64,000 bases of DNA from Meghimatium bilineatum (GCA_034231615.1 CM067298.1:2919834-2983833); one strand, 5' to 3'. Positions 22,601-28,622 are shown, counted from the first letter of the stretch. Made by a program: numbers and translations. Notes: generated by a model from the sequence alone, not told the origin.

Positions 22601-25330
22601 TCTGCCACTCTGGAATCCTTAATGTGTTTATAATATCTGAGTTTTTCTTTTTTTCCTTCCATGATATTTTAATTATCTTTCTGTAGCATTTCATCTCAAA
22701 GGCATTGACCTTCTTTGCCGCTGTTTTACTTAGGGTCCATGTTTCACAGCCGTATGTCGCAACCGGAAAAATAAAAGTTCATAGCATTAGCAATTGCGTT
22801 TCCATTTTGTTATTTTTCCATATGTTTTTCAACTGTGTTATTTTACAATATGCCATTGCCAATATCTTCCTTATTTCTACACATGCAGTCTCTTGCACTG
22901 TTAATATTTCCTCTTAAGTATTCAAATTTATCCACACATTCTATCCTGGTATTGTCTATTCTGATTTTTGGTTGTTGTGTTGTTATATCTGTTGACTTGA
23001 TTTTTGGTTTTTTTTGCTTGTTTAAATATAAGCTTTGTGATTTGTTATTTCTTTGTGTTCTTGATTAGTTGTTTCAATCCCTTTATATAATTTGAAAGAA
23101 GCAGTGTCGTTTGCATAGCATAGTTCAGGGATTTCGAAGTCACTGATGTTTAAAGCATGGTAGTCTGCGTTGTGTATGTTTTCTCTCATATTCCTCATTA
23201 TATTTTCAGCATAGATGTTGAACAGGTATGGGGAGAGTGTGCATCCCTGCCTTACTCCACTCTGTACCTCAAACCACTCTGAGAGATCGCCCTCTAGCTT
23301 CACTGCAGCCTTTTTCATCTTGGTAAAGTTCTACTATTAGATGAATCAGATGTCCTGGGAAACCCATGATGTTCATTATCTCCCATAGTTTCTGGTATTG
23401 GACGCAGTTGAACGCTTTTGAGTAATCTATGAAATACATCTGGAGGTCAGTTGAGAATTCCCTACACTAAGTCTCATGTTAAGAATGTGATCTGTTGTTC
23501 CTCTGTCCGATCTCAAACCAGCCTGTGCTTTGTTTATCTCCATCTCTAATTTTTCTTTGATTCTTTTCACTATGATATTTAGCATTATTTTACTTGCTTG
23601 ACTTATAAAGGCTATAGTTCGGTAGTTTGAGTAAATCTGAAGGTCGCCTTTTTTTGGGAGAGGTACATATATATATATATATAATCTTCTTCTTCGTACG
23701 CCTTGCGGCGGACCCTCTGAAAGCATTCCGCTGACCGTCCTCCGGACGTACAAGGGTGATCTGCGTTGTGCCATGTTTTACAGCAAGCTGCGTTATCTGT
23801 GCCTTTCGACATGACACATCCGTTTTCAGCCATCATTTTTTTTTGTTAGCATTCCCGTATCTTCTATCCCTAGTACTTGGCCAAGCTACAGCAGGCTTGC
23901 TGCAAATCCTGTTTCCAGGCCCACTGCGTGGAAGTGTACTGAGGGTCATTCATTTATTGATTTGTTGAGGTCATGTTAGAAATTAGAAAACATAAAAAAA
24001 CATTTCTAGGCACAATATTCACGTAGGTTGCCATTATTTTCGGGAAGGAACAGCCGCTAATTGAACACATTCATTCTCAACGAGAATGTTCTCTTTACGA
24101 TGTATTTGCGGAAGCCAATATAGGGTCAAGATTATGTTAGAAATTAGAAAAAAGTGGGACAGCAGTAAAACATATCCAAGTGGCAAAACATAAAATAAAA
24201 GGGACTAAAATTATTTAAAACAGCACACATTTGATGTTTCTACAAAAAGACCTTTATCCAGTTCAGAAAACAAAAACTAGAAAACATTTATAAAGACAAC
24301 ACAGAATATCTAATGGTAATGGATGGAATAAGGCCCATCATCAAGTGTGTGCAAATTGCAGTCTACAGAGTCAAAATATATGTGTGTGTAGAACACTGAA
24401 AATCTTGATGCCAGCTATGATATATGAAAGAAAGAGTTATTTTTTAAGATCATATAAAACAATATGACAGCCTAGAAAAATCCATAATAGAGGGAATTAT
24501 GCCAGGGCAACAAAAAAGTGATAGGTCACAAAGATGATCGATGCAAGATATCAAAGTCAGGTAAAAGTAATGAATAAGTCTTCACTGTGCTATAAATAGC
24601 ACACTGTTTACATTTTTAACCAGGCGACGTCACGGATTTCCGTGTAACATCAATGAAATTAATGGCTGCCGTGACGTCATATCCCGACAATCACTGAGTT
24701 CAACTCTAGACAAACTTATGCATAATCTGTTTCTTTTCCAATTTTCCTATGATTTGTACTGAGCTATCATTATTTCTGCCTGCTACACACAGAGTGAGGT
24801 GCGTGCACACATCAGAAATATTATTTCTAATCCTAACCGCACTCTAAGTACTTACCCTTAAGCTTGCCAAATCACACAACAAAGGTTAGGAAATACTTCG
24901 AAACTAAAACAAAGGTCACAGTGAAGACTTATACTTTACTTGCGTCCAAATTCAAACCACGACCTGAACATGACACCGAACCAGGAAGATTGATTAGCTC
25001 ACGATCAGCAGAAGTTTTACCAGCTGTACTAACCTGACTACTACATCATGTCCAGGATATTTGTACGTGATATTTTAGGATAAATAGTCTAATGATTGTG
25101 TACCTAGATGTGTTCAAAGTTGTGTGTGATTTTCTTTGTTACATTTGAATACGATTGTTAAGTGTAGTAAGCTCAAGTTAAGATCATCAAAGATGGTTAC
25201 GGTAAGTAAAGTTGTGTAAAGCCTAGACCTAATAATGAGGATAATTTAATTATTAATTATGGCCTACCTCCTCAAATATTGAACCAACATTCGCTGTAAT
25301 AAGCATGGCCTTCATGCAGTCCCCTTCCAT
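4561..25330 (-). CDS. INPP5A: inositol-1,4,5-trisphosphate 5-phosphatase type I, 5' part (exons 1-4 in window)
   Basis: INPP5A hydrolyses the 5-phosphate of Ins(1,4,5)P3 and Ins(1,3,4,5)P4, ending calcium signalling. It is usually a membrane-associated cytoplasmic enzyme. Four exons were built from splice sites and homology: 25330-25268, 16449-16408, 5490-5390 and 4648-4561. Joined, they give 98 codons with consistent phases (0, 0, 2). Exon 1 carries ITANVGSIFEE, matching the family's N-terminal VTANVGSLF. Exon 2 gives PKTMFPEWLKAFFQ. Exon 3 contains the diagnostic HKPGLVALHCQEVGGKNYEA. Exon 4 contains YDRARIFLDEDY. The catalytic GDFNFR and CPAWCDR regions lie downstream, outside the window. 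Introns of 8.8 and 10.9 kb are filled with LINEs. An in-frame ATG exists further upstream (25525), so the start is the most likely of several. Confidence 0.9.
4740..4850 (-). repeat. SINE-2 fragment
   Basis: Resembles 18110-18240: GATAACCA-CATGAAA, then GAGCATGAAGTACATT, GTGCTGC, TTTACAGC. It is a short, diverged piece of the second SINE family in this window. Confidence 0.45.
4935..5285 (+). mobile_element. decayed C-terminus and 3' end of a B-like LINE
   Basis: The plus strand encodes PISYHQK, then EQVIIFRLRTGYNRLNNHM (about 5016-5072), then a cysteine-rich tail CTCWQANHTEEHILQECANC (5107-5166) and TVNFIQETTLQI followed by a stop (about 5247-5282). These align in order with the end of B2 (14226-15078): QVIILRLRT, CTCGQAAQSAKHILQEC, SFIQETELQI. 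Several stops and frameshifts are present. After the stop, a stretch ending in ACATTATTAGCCAACAATTT is repeated once (5282-5352). Confidence 0.75.
5390..5490 (-). CDS. INPP5A: INPP5A exon 3
   Basis: 101 nt. The acceptor is CTTTCAG and the donor GTAAGTATA. It encodes 33 codons plus two bases of the next. It contains THKPGLVALHCQEVGGKNYE, one of the best conserved stretches of INPP5A, followed by ASMQHVNQFIK. It begins in phase 0, as expected from exon 2. Confidence 0.93.
5530..5945 (+). repeat. SINE-1 copy split by a minisatellite element
   Basis: The 5' end matches the SINE head (GCCAGAAAGGGGAGCAAAGA at 5550). The body runs through TTACCTTCCATGCAT and GTGGAGTTGGCTGTCC to the GTAAACCATGAC segment at about 5726-5737. 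The 3' part resumes at 5880 (CTCTGGACTACATCCTA, CTGCAGGAGTTTGAGAA) and ends in GCAGAAGATGAAC. The gap is filled by the GTAGTAGGACACTGTCC repeat. The copy is flanked by similar sequences of about 40 bp (5489-5529 and 5949-5990), unusually long for a TSD. Confidence 0.75.
5736..5875 (+). repeat. minisatellite-bearing dispersed element, short copy
   Basis: About two units of a roughly 42-bp repeat (CCCCTTACAAGGTGTAGTAG then GACACTGTCCTAATATA) followed by a fixed tail (GGTTTTTGTTTTAAAAATAA then ATAATGATGA). The same unit and the same tail recur at 15828-16305 with about ten units. It lies within a SINE-1 copy, and ATGAC occurs at both borders. Confidence 0.65.
6170..7265 (-). mobile_element. B1 LINE, 3' segment (RNase H and C-terminus)
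   Basis: The minus strand encodes the end of a B-family polyprotein: PSHPMKKRFQNLAMGRLKR (7168-7112), RNase H with VYTDGSAQNAV (about 6875), FLTDARLVL (about 6670) and IQWIPSHCGISENEKADQLA (about 6560), then the cysteine motif near 6300-6260. Frameshifts separate the pieces. Similarity to B stops near 6168, so the 3' UTR and tail are missing or replaced. This piece continues the B copy at 11837-13251. The two were separated by insertion of element A, as shown by the duplicated CTATGGGTGTT. Confidence 0.8.
7363..8186 (-). pseudogene. family A RNase H domain and C-terminal Cys motif
   Basis: RNase H of the A element: VYTDGSAKDAVLDGGSGIY (first Asp), FKAEMEAI (Glu), FLTDAKSVL (Asp) and WIPGHCGIPGNEKADLLA (His/Asp), spread over about 150 residues in the family order. 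The reading frame then shifts near 7600. The next frame carries IIFRLRTGHRLRSHM and LCNCGLNPE; a further frame continues HACQLYQEERE, giving a C-x-C...H-x4-C arrangement. RNase H is retained but split from RT, so no intact polyprotein is made. Confidence 0.8.
8308..9501 (-). pseudogene. family A reverse transcriptase
   Basis: Most of the RT domain: YRPISLTSCVCKLMERLVNK (about residues 23-42), NQQAGFRKCRSTEDQI, VWVDMEKAFDCVWKDGLLLK (motif A), HGVPQGGVLSPTLFLIFMND (motif B), then QMYAHDLVIW where YADD is expected, and TYLGVTFDPRLIWKQHI. The catalytic box reads YAHD, a GAC-to-CAC change that removes one metal-binding Asp. About ten codons upstream of WKTAIMIPIHKKGKPK are missing at the junction with the endonuclease ORF. 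The frame ends in a premature stop before RNase H. Confidence 0.88.
9446..11140 (-). pseudogene. family A N-terminal region and AP endonuclease
   Basis: 564 codons. An N-terminal leader of about 75 residues contains RSPLSATGSTSVSICGARK, similar to SVTGSPSQLPRGARRQ in family B. The exonuclease-endonuclease-phosphatase domain follows: LKILQWNAEGV, AWIQETHL, RRWHTTSTPDLAFATDA, VIGDFNSHSQSWGYTEQD and GGSDHRPIKLTI, the catalytic signatures of APE-type LINE endonucleases. A linker then leads to the RT N-terminus (LKLRKSPGLDDIPNELLIHI). The frame is lost at the RT junction. The many plus-strand ORFs here are antisense shadows. Confidence 0.87.
11141..11836 (-). other. family A 5' UTR
   Basis: Non-coding 5' region of the A element between its 5' end (11836, reading CCTGCGGGGG on the minus strand) and the ORF start. 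It contains a short palindrome, TGGGGTCAGTGACCCCA (11594-11610), and a CCCTA-rich stretch (11524-11577) that includes a C homopolymer. No gag-like reading frame is visible. Confidence 0.6.
11837..13251 (-). mobile_element. B1 LINE, central segment (RT)
   Basis: Minus-strand fragment of family B with the RT domain in several frames: MEAPITMKELEHAISKLKMK (13034), PGADGVSNEMITNLGIAARA, YRPISLTSCLC (about 12780), SQQAGFRHL, VAMYAGDLEEHES (12305; the YADD box has become YAGD), STTLFTLSPK and GIRPHLEYGSAAWC (about 11940). It is 75-90% alike by eye to B3. Its right end abuts the RTE insertion at CCAGTTTCCAT, and its left end is the TSD made by element A. Confidence 0.85.
13252..13946 (+). mobile_element. 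5'-truncated RTE-like LINE inserted in B1
   Basis: A 695-bp insertion flanked by perfect 11-bp copies of CCAGTTTCCAT (13241-13251 and 13947-13957). The plus strand carries an RT C-terminal region of the RTE/CR1-like type with no RNase H: KTTVMKIRIYIYI (with a TA microsatellite at 13327-13352 read as Tyr-Ile), FTYLRSNITTEG, LGILLRDRVRNEDIRQRT, IKWFAYISRLPSDNIPQQAM and GRPRGRHRKQWTNEIKEA, ending in a stop. Frameshifts near 13520-13590 break it. Confidence 0.82.
13947..14229 (-). mobile_element. B1 LINE, segment between two insertions
   Basis: The minus strand encodes SEFNRCILYAARKIIPRGTH and NYKPYW, the linker between endonuclease and RT of family B (compare 37138-37225), then LNFERDTRKLWKL. 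It is bounded on the right by ACTCACTATTCT, duplicated by the B2 insertion, and on the left by CCAGTTTCCAT, duplicated by the RTE insertion. Confidence 0.83.
14230..15108 (+). mobile_element. B2, 5'-truncated family B LINE (RNase H to tail)
   Basis: An 879-bp insertion, opposite in orientation to its host B1, flanked by perfect 12-bp copies of ACTCACTATTCT (14218-14229 and 15109-15120). It encodes RNase H with VYTDGSAQNAVRNGGAGVYI, YDAEIQAISVA, VFLTDARSVLQAL and WIPSHCGKPGNEKADQLA, then, after a frameshift near 14750, CTCGQAAQSAKHILQECSEH and SFIQETELQI with a stop. The 3' UTR is GACATGTTTCAAGTGAACGA and the tail AAGAAGAAG. It is the cleanest example of the family B 3' end here. Confidence 0.9.
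15109..15240 (-). mobile_element. B1 LINE, 5'-most surviving segment
   Basis: Minus-strand continuation of B1 upstream of the B2 insertion. It matches 37010-37140 of B3 (GAATTTACCAAGGACAGCAG, then the TRWNYK and MYQHLTSVLA codons). Similarity ends at 15240, so B1 is 5'-truncated. B1 pieces total roughly 2.9 kb spread over 9.1 kb. Confidence 0.8.
15250..15452 (-). repeat. SINE-1 copy, lacks 3' part
   Basis: Plus-strand landmarks: CATGGTTTGCAG, CAGACACATCCAACTTCAGC, ATGGGACAGCC, CCATAACCTCCTTA, ATTGCTATTCTTTGCTCCC, then CGGACCCCGACAACACCGGG, which is the SINE 5' end. It abuts the 5' truncation point of B1. Confidence 0.8.
15828..16305 (+). repeat. minisatellite-bearing dispersed element, long copy
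   Basis: About ten units of a 40-43-bp repeat whose core is CAGGTGTAGTAGGACACTGT followed by CCTAATATGACCCCTTAC. It ends in the non-repeated tail CAATTTTTGTTTTAAAAATA then AAATAATGATGA. The copy at 5736-5875 has the same unit and tail but only two units, so this is a mobile or duplicated element with a variable internal array rather than a local satellite. Confidence 0.75.
16408..16449 (-). CDS. INPP5A: INPP5A exon 2
   Basis: A 42-nt exon with acceptor ACACATTTCAG and donor GTAATGATG, phase 0 on both sides. It encodes PKTMFPEWLKAFFQ, aligning with PENLQKNWLREFYQ, which follows VGSLFDD in vertebrate INPP5A. It joins exactly to the ends of exons 1 and 3. Confidence 0.87.
16890..17585 (-). mobile_element. 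E-like LINE relic (RT C-terminal half)
   Basis: The minus strand reads with many stops: FQITNGVKQGC then APTLFRTMFTALLTED (about 17566-17475, RT motif B), a HQKNSKDLKSL stretch, TYLDSALSRVNGIDAQVN (about 17205-17130), and RANILSLLQY further on. These match the E1 element (NGVKQGCVLAPTLFSLLFTA, NFTYLGSTLS). It is old and non-functional. Confidence 0.65.
17599..17875 (-). repeat. SINE-1, complete reference copy with TSD
   Basis: A 277-bp element flanked by perfect 10-bp ACTCAATACT (17589-17598 and 17876-17885). On the minus strand it starts TCGCCCGTGAGTTGTCGGGG, runs through GGGGAGCAAAGAACAGCAAC, CCTTCCATGCATGTCGTA, the central TGTCAGGCCGAAAGGCGC, and CCATGACACAACGC, and ends GAACGCAGAAGAAGA. 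No convincing tRNA A/B boxes were seen. Copies in both orientations occur throughout the window. The E-like relic ends just left of it. Confidence 0.9.
18005..18530 (-). repeat. SINE-2 copy with a duplicated 3' end
   Basis: On the plus strand, a 67-bp stretch including ATTCTTCTGCTTCTTCTGAT then AACCAACATGAAAGTTTG occurs twice in tandem (18027-18146). It is followed by GAGCATGAAGTACATTGTGC, TTAGCACCTTCTGGCCC (core in antisense), TCATGACAGCTTATCACCCA and so on. The region from 18180 on resembles 44290-44600. The tail read on the minus strand is GAAGAAG-rich, as in SINE-1. Confidence 0.55.
18830..19090 (-). mobile_element. LINE RT relic with FADD box
   Basis: The minus strand encodes GIKWTDDGTLSNLNFADDLA then LLSANS (about 19045-18965), a recognisable RT motif C (FADD) with its usual upstream context. 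Stops follow. The family is not assigned; it lacks obvious similarity to A, B or C. Confidence 0.6.
19091..19454. other. no gene recognised (INPP5A intron 1)
   Basis: AT-rich intronic sequence. I see no exon, element or repeat. Confidence 0.5.
19455..19630 (+). repeat. SINE-1b copy
   Basis: Variant SINE 3' region: GACACAACACATTTCCCTTC TCTGGACAACATCCTGATGG, then TCTAGTAG-ACCATTGT-CTGC (present twice through a 39-bp internal duplication), then CTACAAGAGAGA and AATTTGAGAATGGACACTGA with a GAAGAAG-like tail. Related copies are at 35440, 43845, 48605 and 56940. Confidence 0.6.
19723..20847 (-). pseudogene. family C RNase H and C-terminus, reading into flank
   Basis: 374 open codons. After RWHRLDKSKGKR-like linker sequence and EWVEVDTEKK comes RNase H: IIIYTDGSVSRNTNKSGWGF (Asp), SSMRMEIEGVTAALNW (Glu), AVILTESQSML (Asp replaced by Glu) and FCPGHAGVRGNERTDLLAGN (His/Asp), then LGWLLERRAEHLWECSRA. 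Other copies (40265, 54960) stop shortly after this point. Here an extra base removes that stop, and the last ~17 codons (SSLSLHGKEACAKHQYR) come from the TSD and host DNA. Confidence 0.82.
19775..22074 (-). mobile_element. C1, 5'-truncated family C LINE with RNase H
   Basis: A 2300-bp insertion flanked by perfect 13-bp AAGGCTGAGACTT (19762-19774 and 22075-22087). Minus-strand order: the linker before RT, RT in two frames, then RNase H. It ends at CTAATCAAGAATC without a GAA or poly-A tail, unlike families A, B and H. The family belongs with RNase H-bearing I/Ingi-like LINEs by its TDGSV and PGHAGVRGNERTD motifs. The 5' endonuclease is absent through truncation. Confidence 0.87.
20866..22027 (-). 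pseudogene. family C reverse transcriptase, frameshifted
   Basis: Three overlapping frames: the WKLHRSMKRRTELKPS linker (about 21960); LGAYRPRRDTVTNAAVLAYE (21680-21620) and AAIDLEGAYNRVSYTHLIDM (motif A, near 21560); then, after a frameshift near 21487, GLPQGSPLSPVLFNVYTLRI (motif B, about 21410), RVLTYADDILLYN (motif C with an intact YADD, about 21300), and LKYLGIIFDRNLSFNKHV. The catalytic residues are present but the frame is interrupted at least twice. Confidence 0.85.
22175..22402 (-). repeat. SINE-1 copy
   Basis: Plus-strand landmarks: TTCTTCTGCTCTCAAACTCC, GCAGGTGTAGTCCATAGAAT, ATTTATAGTTTTGCTGC, ATATGGGATAGCCAACTCC, CATAACCTTAGTCACC, and CAGTATTGCTATTTTTTGCT at the 5' end. Internal deletions are present. 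It directly abuts the F1 LINE relic. Confidence 0.75.
22425..23660 (-). mobile_element. F1, RTE-like LINE fragment (RT to C-terminus)
   Basis: The minus strand encodes PLPKKGDLQIYSNYRTIAFI (23660-23600), AQAGLRSDRGTTDHILNMRL (about 23520), then in another frame SGVRQGCTLSPYLFNIYAEN (about 23250, motif B) and CYANDTASF where YADDT is expected (YAND, so a catalytic Asp is lost), and finally a basic C-terminus with GRPKRRWTDDIKDNMNMSLQ (about 22585-22525). No RNase H follows. The 5' end lies at a TA microsatellite (23667-23683). Confidence 0.8.
23687..23860 (-). repeat. SINE-2-like repeat sharing the SINE-1 centre
   Basis: Plus strand: tail CTTCTTCTTCGTACGCC, then CGGCGGACCCTCTGAAAGCA, GATCTGCGTTGTGCCATG, TTTACAGCAAGCTGCGTTAT, CTGTGCCTTTCGACATGACA and CATCCGTTTTCAGCCAT. 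The last ~70 bp match the SINE-1 centre closely, while the tail-proximal part is unrelated. It is a distinct SINE built on the same core. Confidence 0.6.
24440..24560 (+). mobile_element. RTE-like LINE C-terminal relic
   Basis: The plus strand encodes HIKQYDSLEKSIIEGIMPG (about 24450-24510), the HxxRHDSLEKTIxEGxMPG signature seen again at 29520-29570. It is short and diverged. A Penelope-tail-like motif lies about 200 bp to its left (24232-24265). Confidence 0.55.
24561..25267. other. no gene; INPP5A intron 1, promoter-proximal
   Basis: The start of intron 1, as transcribed from the minus strand. No exon or element was recognised except a palindromic CRE-like TGACGTCA at 24672-24679. Confidence 0.5.
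24672..24679. promoter_or_regulatory. CRE-like palindrome TGACGTCA
   Basis: A perfect 8-bp CREB/ATF consensus in intron 1, about 650 bp downstream of the proposed INPP5A start. CGACGTCACG at about 24625-24634 is a second near-match. Function is inferred from the motif and position only. Confidence 0.3.
25268..25330 (-). CDS. INPP5A: INPP5A exon 1 (coding part)
   Basis: 63 nt: ATG in a good context (AGAACCATGG), then MEGDCMKAMLITANVGSIFE plus E, with donor GTAGGCCAT. ITANVGSIF aligns with the N-terminal beta-strand signature VTANVGSLF of INPP5A. The frame stays open upstream to another ATG at 25525, so a longer N-terminus cannot be excluded. The chosen start gives a leader close to the family's usual length. 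Confidence 0.82.
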
Positions 25331-25707
25331 GGTTCTGTTCAATAAATTATGATTTCCAACGCAAGCTATGTTGCGTACACCAACTTCTCTATCTATCTCA
25401 CTGGGTCTAGTTGCTTTGAGTGTAGATATTTTCACTCGTCTCTGCTCTCTAAACAAGTCATCTCGCTGTCTACACAAACGATAGATAGTAAATCCATGAC
25501 GCATCCATTTCATCACAGCTATCAATACACAAATTTATCCATGAACTAGTGGCTATCGCATAACAACTGGGAACACATTACGAACACAGATAAAATCACT
25601 CCGTCCAAGAATAAATGGACATTACAGTGTACGTCTGTGTTTCTGCTTCTCTAACGTCTGCTCAACTTTTTTTCTAAAGAGCTACCTCCCCTGGTGAGCT
25701 CTCATTA

Positions 25708-25715
25708 TGACGTCA
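25708..25715. promoter_or_regulatory. CRE-like palindrome upstream of INPP5A
   Basis: A perfect TGACGTCA about 380 bp upstream of the proposed INPP5A start codon, where a promoter would be expected for this minus-strand gene. This is motif evidence only. Confidence 0.35.
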
Positions 25716-25864
25716 TGATAATCAGCGCCACTCTATTCATTCCCACACAATTTAATCTTGTACATAAAATACTACATCTATAGTTTATATATGCTCAGAA
25801 ACGTGGTAAAGCTAGAAACAGTGTAATGAAGTTTTGTTAATCACTGAAAACACACATAATCACG

Positions 25865-25905
25865 CACATAAATTGACGTTTCGACAAAAAGGCCTTTATC
25901 AATAT
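25865..25905 (-). repeat. Penelope-tail-like motif
   Basis: The minus strand reads TGATAAAGGCCTTTTTGTCG followed by AAACGTC. Diverged versions occur at 24232-24265 (minus) and 30238-30266 (plus, CTGATGAAGCTTTTAAAGTC then GAAACGTCG). Such CTGATGA...GAAAC strings resemble the termini of Penelope-like elements, which are known to carry hammerhead-type ribozyme cores. No Penelope ORF is visible. Confidence 0.4.
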
Positions 25906-26089
25906 TACATATTACAGACACATATGATATTCCTCCATCGAAGTCTACAATGACCATTCAGCCCATCTGGGAGGATGATGATACATGCAATGTTCCCGAC
26001 TATGACTAATGAGTCCTATGTGTGCTTGAAATTGTCTTCCACGTTTTAGGCACGTGTGGGGGTGGGGGTGTATGTGGGCCATTGAGCAG

Positions 26090-27085
26090 TTCTTGTTTTT
26101 GTTTCACATTATTGTGTCAGAGGTTCTCTGCAGCTGCTGCACTACTCTTGATTCTGCGACGCCAGTCGGATCTGTCTTGTGCAAGATTTCCCCAGGATTT
26201 TGTGTCTATTTTGAAGTGACTAGTGATGTCTTAAGAGTGTCTTTAAACGCTTCTTCTGTCCTCCTGACTTGCTGGAGCCATTCTGGAGATCTGCATATAA
26301 CAATTTCTTTGGCAGACGATGGTCTTTCATGCGGACCATGTGTCTTTCCCAGCGTGTCTGCGACTTCATATACATTGTATGTATGCTTAACTTATACTTC
26401 ATCAGTACTTCACTGCCTGGTATTTTATCCCACCAATGGATGTTGGGTATCTTACAAAGGCAACTTGGGTGGAAGTAGTTGAGTCTTCTGGCGTGTCTCG
26501 CATATACTGTGCTTTGTTTCACAGGCATAGATGAGTGATGCCTTGTAAATTATCAGTTTGGTAGTATTTTTATTCCCCTTCTTTCCCATACGAATTTTCC
26601 GCAGCCTTCCAAATGTGTTACTAGCTTTCACTACTCTGTTGTTAACCTCAGAATCGATATTTACATCATGTGAGAGAGTGCTGCCCAAGTAGATGAAATT
26701 CTTGACTGTTTCAAGCTCTTCTTCTTTGATCCTTATATGGGGATTGAAGTGTGGTTTGCATGGTGTGGTTTGAAATATGACCTGTTTTCTTTGTATTGAT
26801 AAAATTGGTAGCACATCCTATTCAGGACATAGCTATCAACCCATCATTTTTTGGTTGTAGTGATTTTCTAGGCAACATAAATACGTGCATTAGTTTACCA
26901 GTGTTTTCTGAACGGTACGGATGCATAATTGCCTGTGGCGAGGATATAACTCGGTACCTTGGCCGTCACAGATGGGCCTGGAATCACTCTGCCACATAGC
27001 CGGACTTTGTGTTGATGGTGAAACCAAAGTTGTCACAGGCCTCATCAAATTGGTTTAGGATTACCTGCATGCTGTCTGCAAATAC
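26090..27085 (-). mobile_element. E2, E-family LINE fragment split by a SINE
   Basis: Minus strand: VILNQFDEACDNFGFTINTK (about 27065-27010), then after a 205-bp insertion QVIFQTTPCKPH, VKNFIYLGSTLSHDVNIDSE (about 26700-26640), then VYARHARRLNYFHPSCLCK and IPNIHWWDKIPGSEVLMKYK (about 26510-26390), ERHMVRMKDHRLPKKLLYAD and SKSGGQKKRLKTLLRH (about 26260-26220). Each aligns in order with E1. Frameshifts abound. Confidence 0.8.
26801..27005 (-). repeat. tRNA-derived SINE candidate inserted in E2
   Basis: A 205-bp insertion flanked by TTTGTATTGAT (26790-26800) and TTTGTGTTGAT (27006-27016), a one-mismatch 11-bp TSD. Its minus-strand 5' end folds like a tRNA: a D-arm with A box TGGCAGAGTGA, an anticodon-type stem GGCC/GGCC, and a T-arm CCGAG-TTATATC-CTCG with a 7-nt loop near the B-box position. 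The remaining ~130 bp end in an A/T-rich tail (CCAATTTT). It shares nothing obvious with SINE-1 or SINE-2. Confidence 0.55.
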
Positions 27086-27384
27086 ACGTATGCATAAAAA
27101 ACGACGAGCCGGAATGGCACAACTAAGGTTCACATGGCGAAGGAATGAAACTAGTTCAGAGGTGACACAAACAGGAAAAATACAAATAACGCACTCAAAT
27201 ACACGTGAACATGAGACAAAGAAATGACGAAACAACATGATATTATCCATATCACTGGCGCTCATACCTGAGGTTCATGTCACGTCTGCAACCAGAAAAG
27301 GGGGGGGGGGGGGTCGCAGACATTTCACATGTCTTAGGATCCGACAGAATAGGAGGGTGATGGAGTATGACATGACGAACAGCA

Positions 27385-28382
27385 AATCAATGCTGATAAA
27401 AAGCACCCTTTACACCCAGAAATTATCAAAGTGAAAGGCAGTCGACTTAAGAGAGGAAAGTCGTGGATGAGGCGCGCAGAAGACGTTATACAGAGCGTAT
27501 GCAGATTGAAGGATGTACTACCTGGTGCCGAATGGAGTCTGGCGTCCTCAGATTGTTCGACAGCCTTCGAAAGATTCATCATCATCAAATTCCGTCTCCG
27601 CAACGAAGGATTAATAGCACTCAATATAGAGTGTATGGAATAGTGTCCGACAGTGGTCGAGTCGTAGGTGCTCGCTCTGATCGGTGAGAATTCCAGGAGA
27701 GGTGATATGATTATATATACAGATGGGTCGGTTGAGAGACACATCAGGAGTGCTTGGGCCTTCACGGCTCAAAGGTGGGGGGAGACCATCAGAAAAGAAA
27801 GTTGTGCATTCGCTCAGACGACAAGCAGCATGACAATGGAGATTTTGGCAGAAACCAAAGCTTTGAAATGGGTGTGCTCACAGACTGTCTGCGAGCATGC
27901 CTGTATACTCGGTGACTCCATGAACATGATTCTAAAAGTTCAGGTGGGGTACGTTCGGGAGCAGTGGTTGGATGCAGTGAATAATTCATGTGTGCGTACA
28001 GTGACTTTTATTTTTGTGCCGGGACATGCGGGAGTCCGGGGTAATGACAGAGCAGATAGGTTGCCGCCCACGCTGCTACTGCGGCTGTTAGTGGAGCGAT
28101 GGATTGGGCAGACATTTTGAATACCCTACGTGAAAACACACGAACAAATGATTGTACAAGTGACGATGACTCTTGTTCCATGACTAGAATAAGGAAGCTT
28201 GGTTTTAAATGTGGTGTCGCTAGAAAGGAGCGGTTTCGTGGGCGAGAAAGAATGATGGTCAATCAACAATATACTGGGACAGTCAGTCAAGGTGTATACA
28301 CTCAAGGAGAGATCTGAGCATCTATGGACTTGTCCGGAGTGCAATGATGATGATCCAACGACTAAATAACTAACTAACTATA
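27385..28382 (+). mobile_element. D1, 5'-truncated RNase H LINE with ACTA tail
   Basis: A 998-bp insertion flanked by perfect 10-bp ACGAACAGCA (27375-27384 and 28383-28392). The plus strand encodes RLKRGKSWMRRAEDVIQSVC, then, in another frame, RNase H: IIYTDGSVERHIRSAWAF (Asp), SSMTMEILAETKALKW (Glu), ACILGDSMNMIL (Asp) and FVPGHAGVRGNDRADRL (His/Asp). The catalytic set is present but the frame breaks before 27668 and after 28080. The end is TAACTAACTAACTA, a tetranucleotide tail. It is related to family C, but distinct. Confidence 0.85.
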
Positions 28383-28622
28383 ACGAACAGCAGCGCTATG
28401 GGTGTGGAAAGTGAGAACAAGTTTGACCCTGATCGAGAGGGTATCCTTTCGGGGAGATAAGCACATTCGAGGCATACTTAAGAACCCTGTCAGAGTATAG
28501 GCTACCTTGGAAGAAGTGCATTATCTCATGGGCTTTCTCGAGAAAGTCTTCCTCACCACTGCACAGACACCGGAGACAAAGAAGTTGAGAGAATGGAATC
28601 GCCACAGTCAGAGGAATTAGAA

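Noticed and set aside
24600..25100. tRNA or small RNA gene near the CRE-like sites
   Set aside because: No cloverleaf or Pol III box pair was found by eye.
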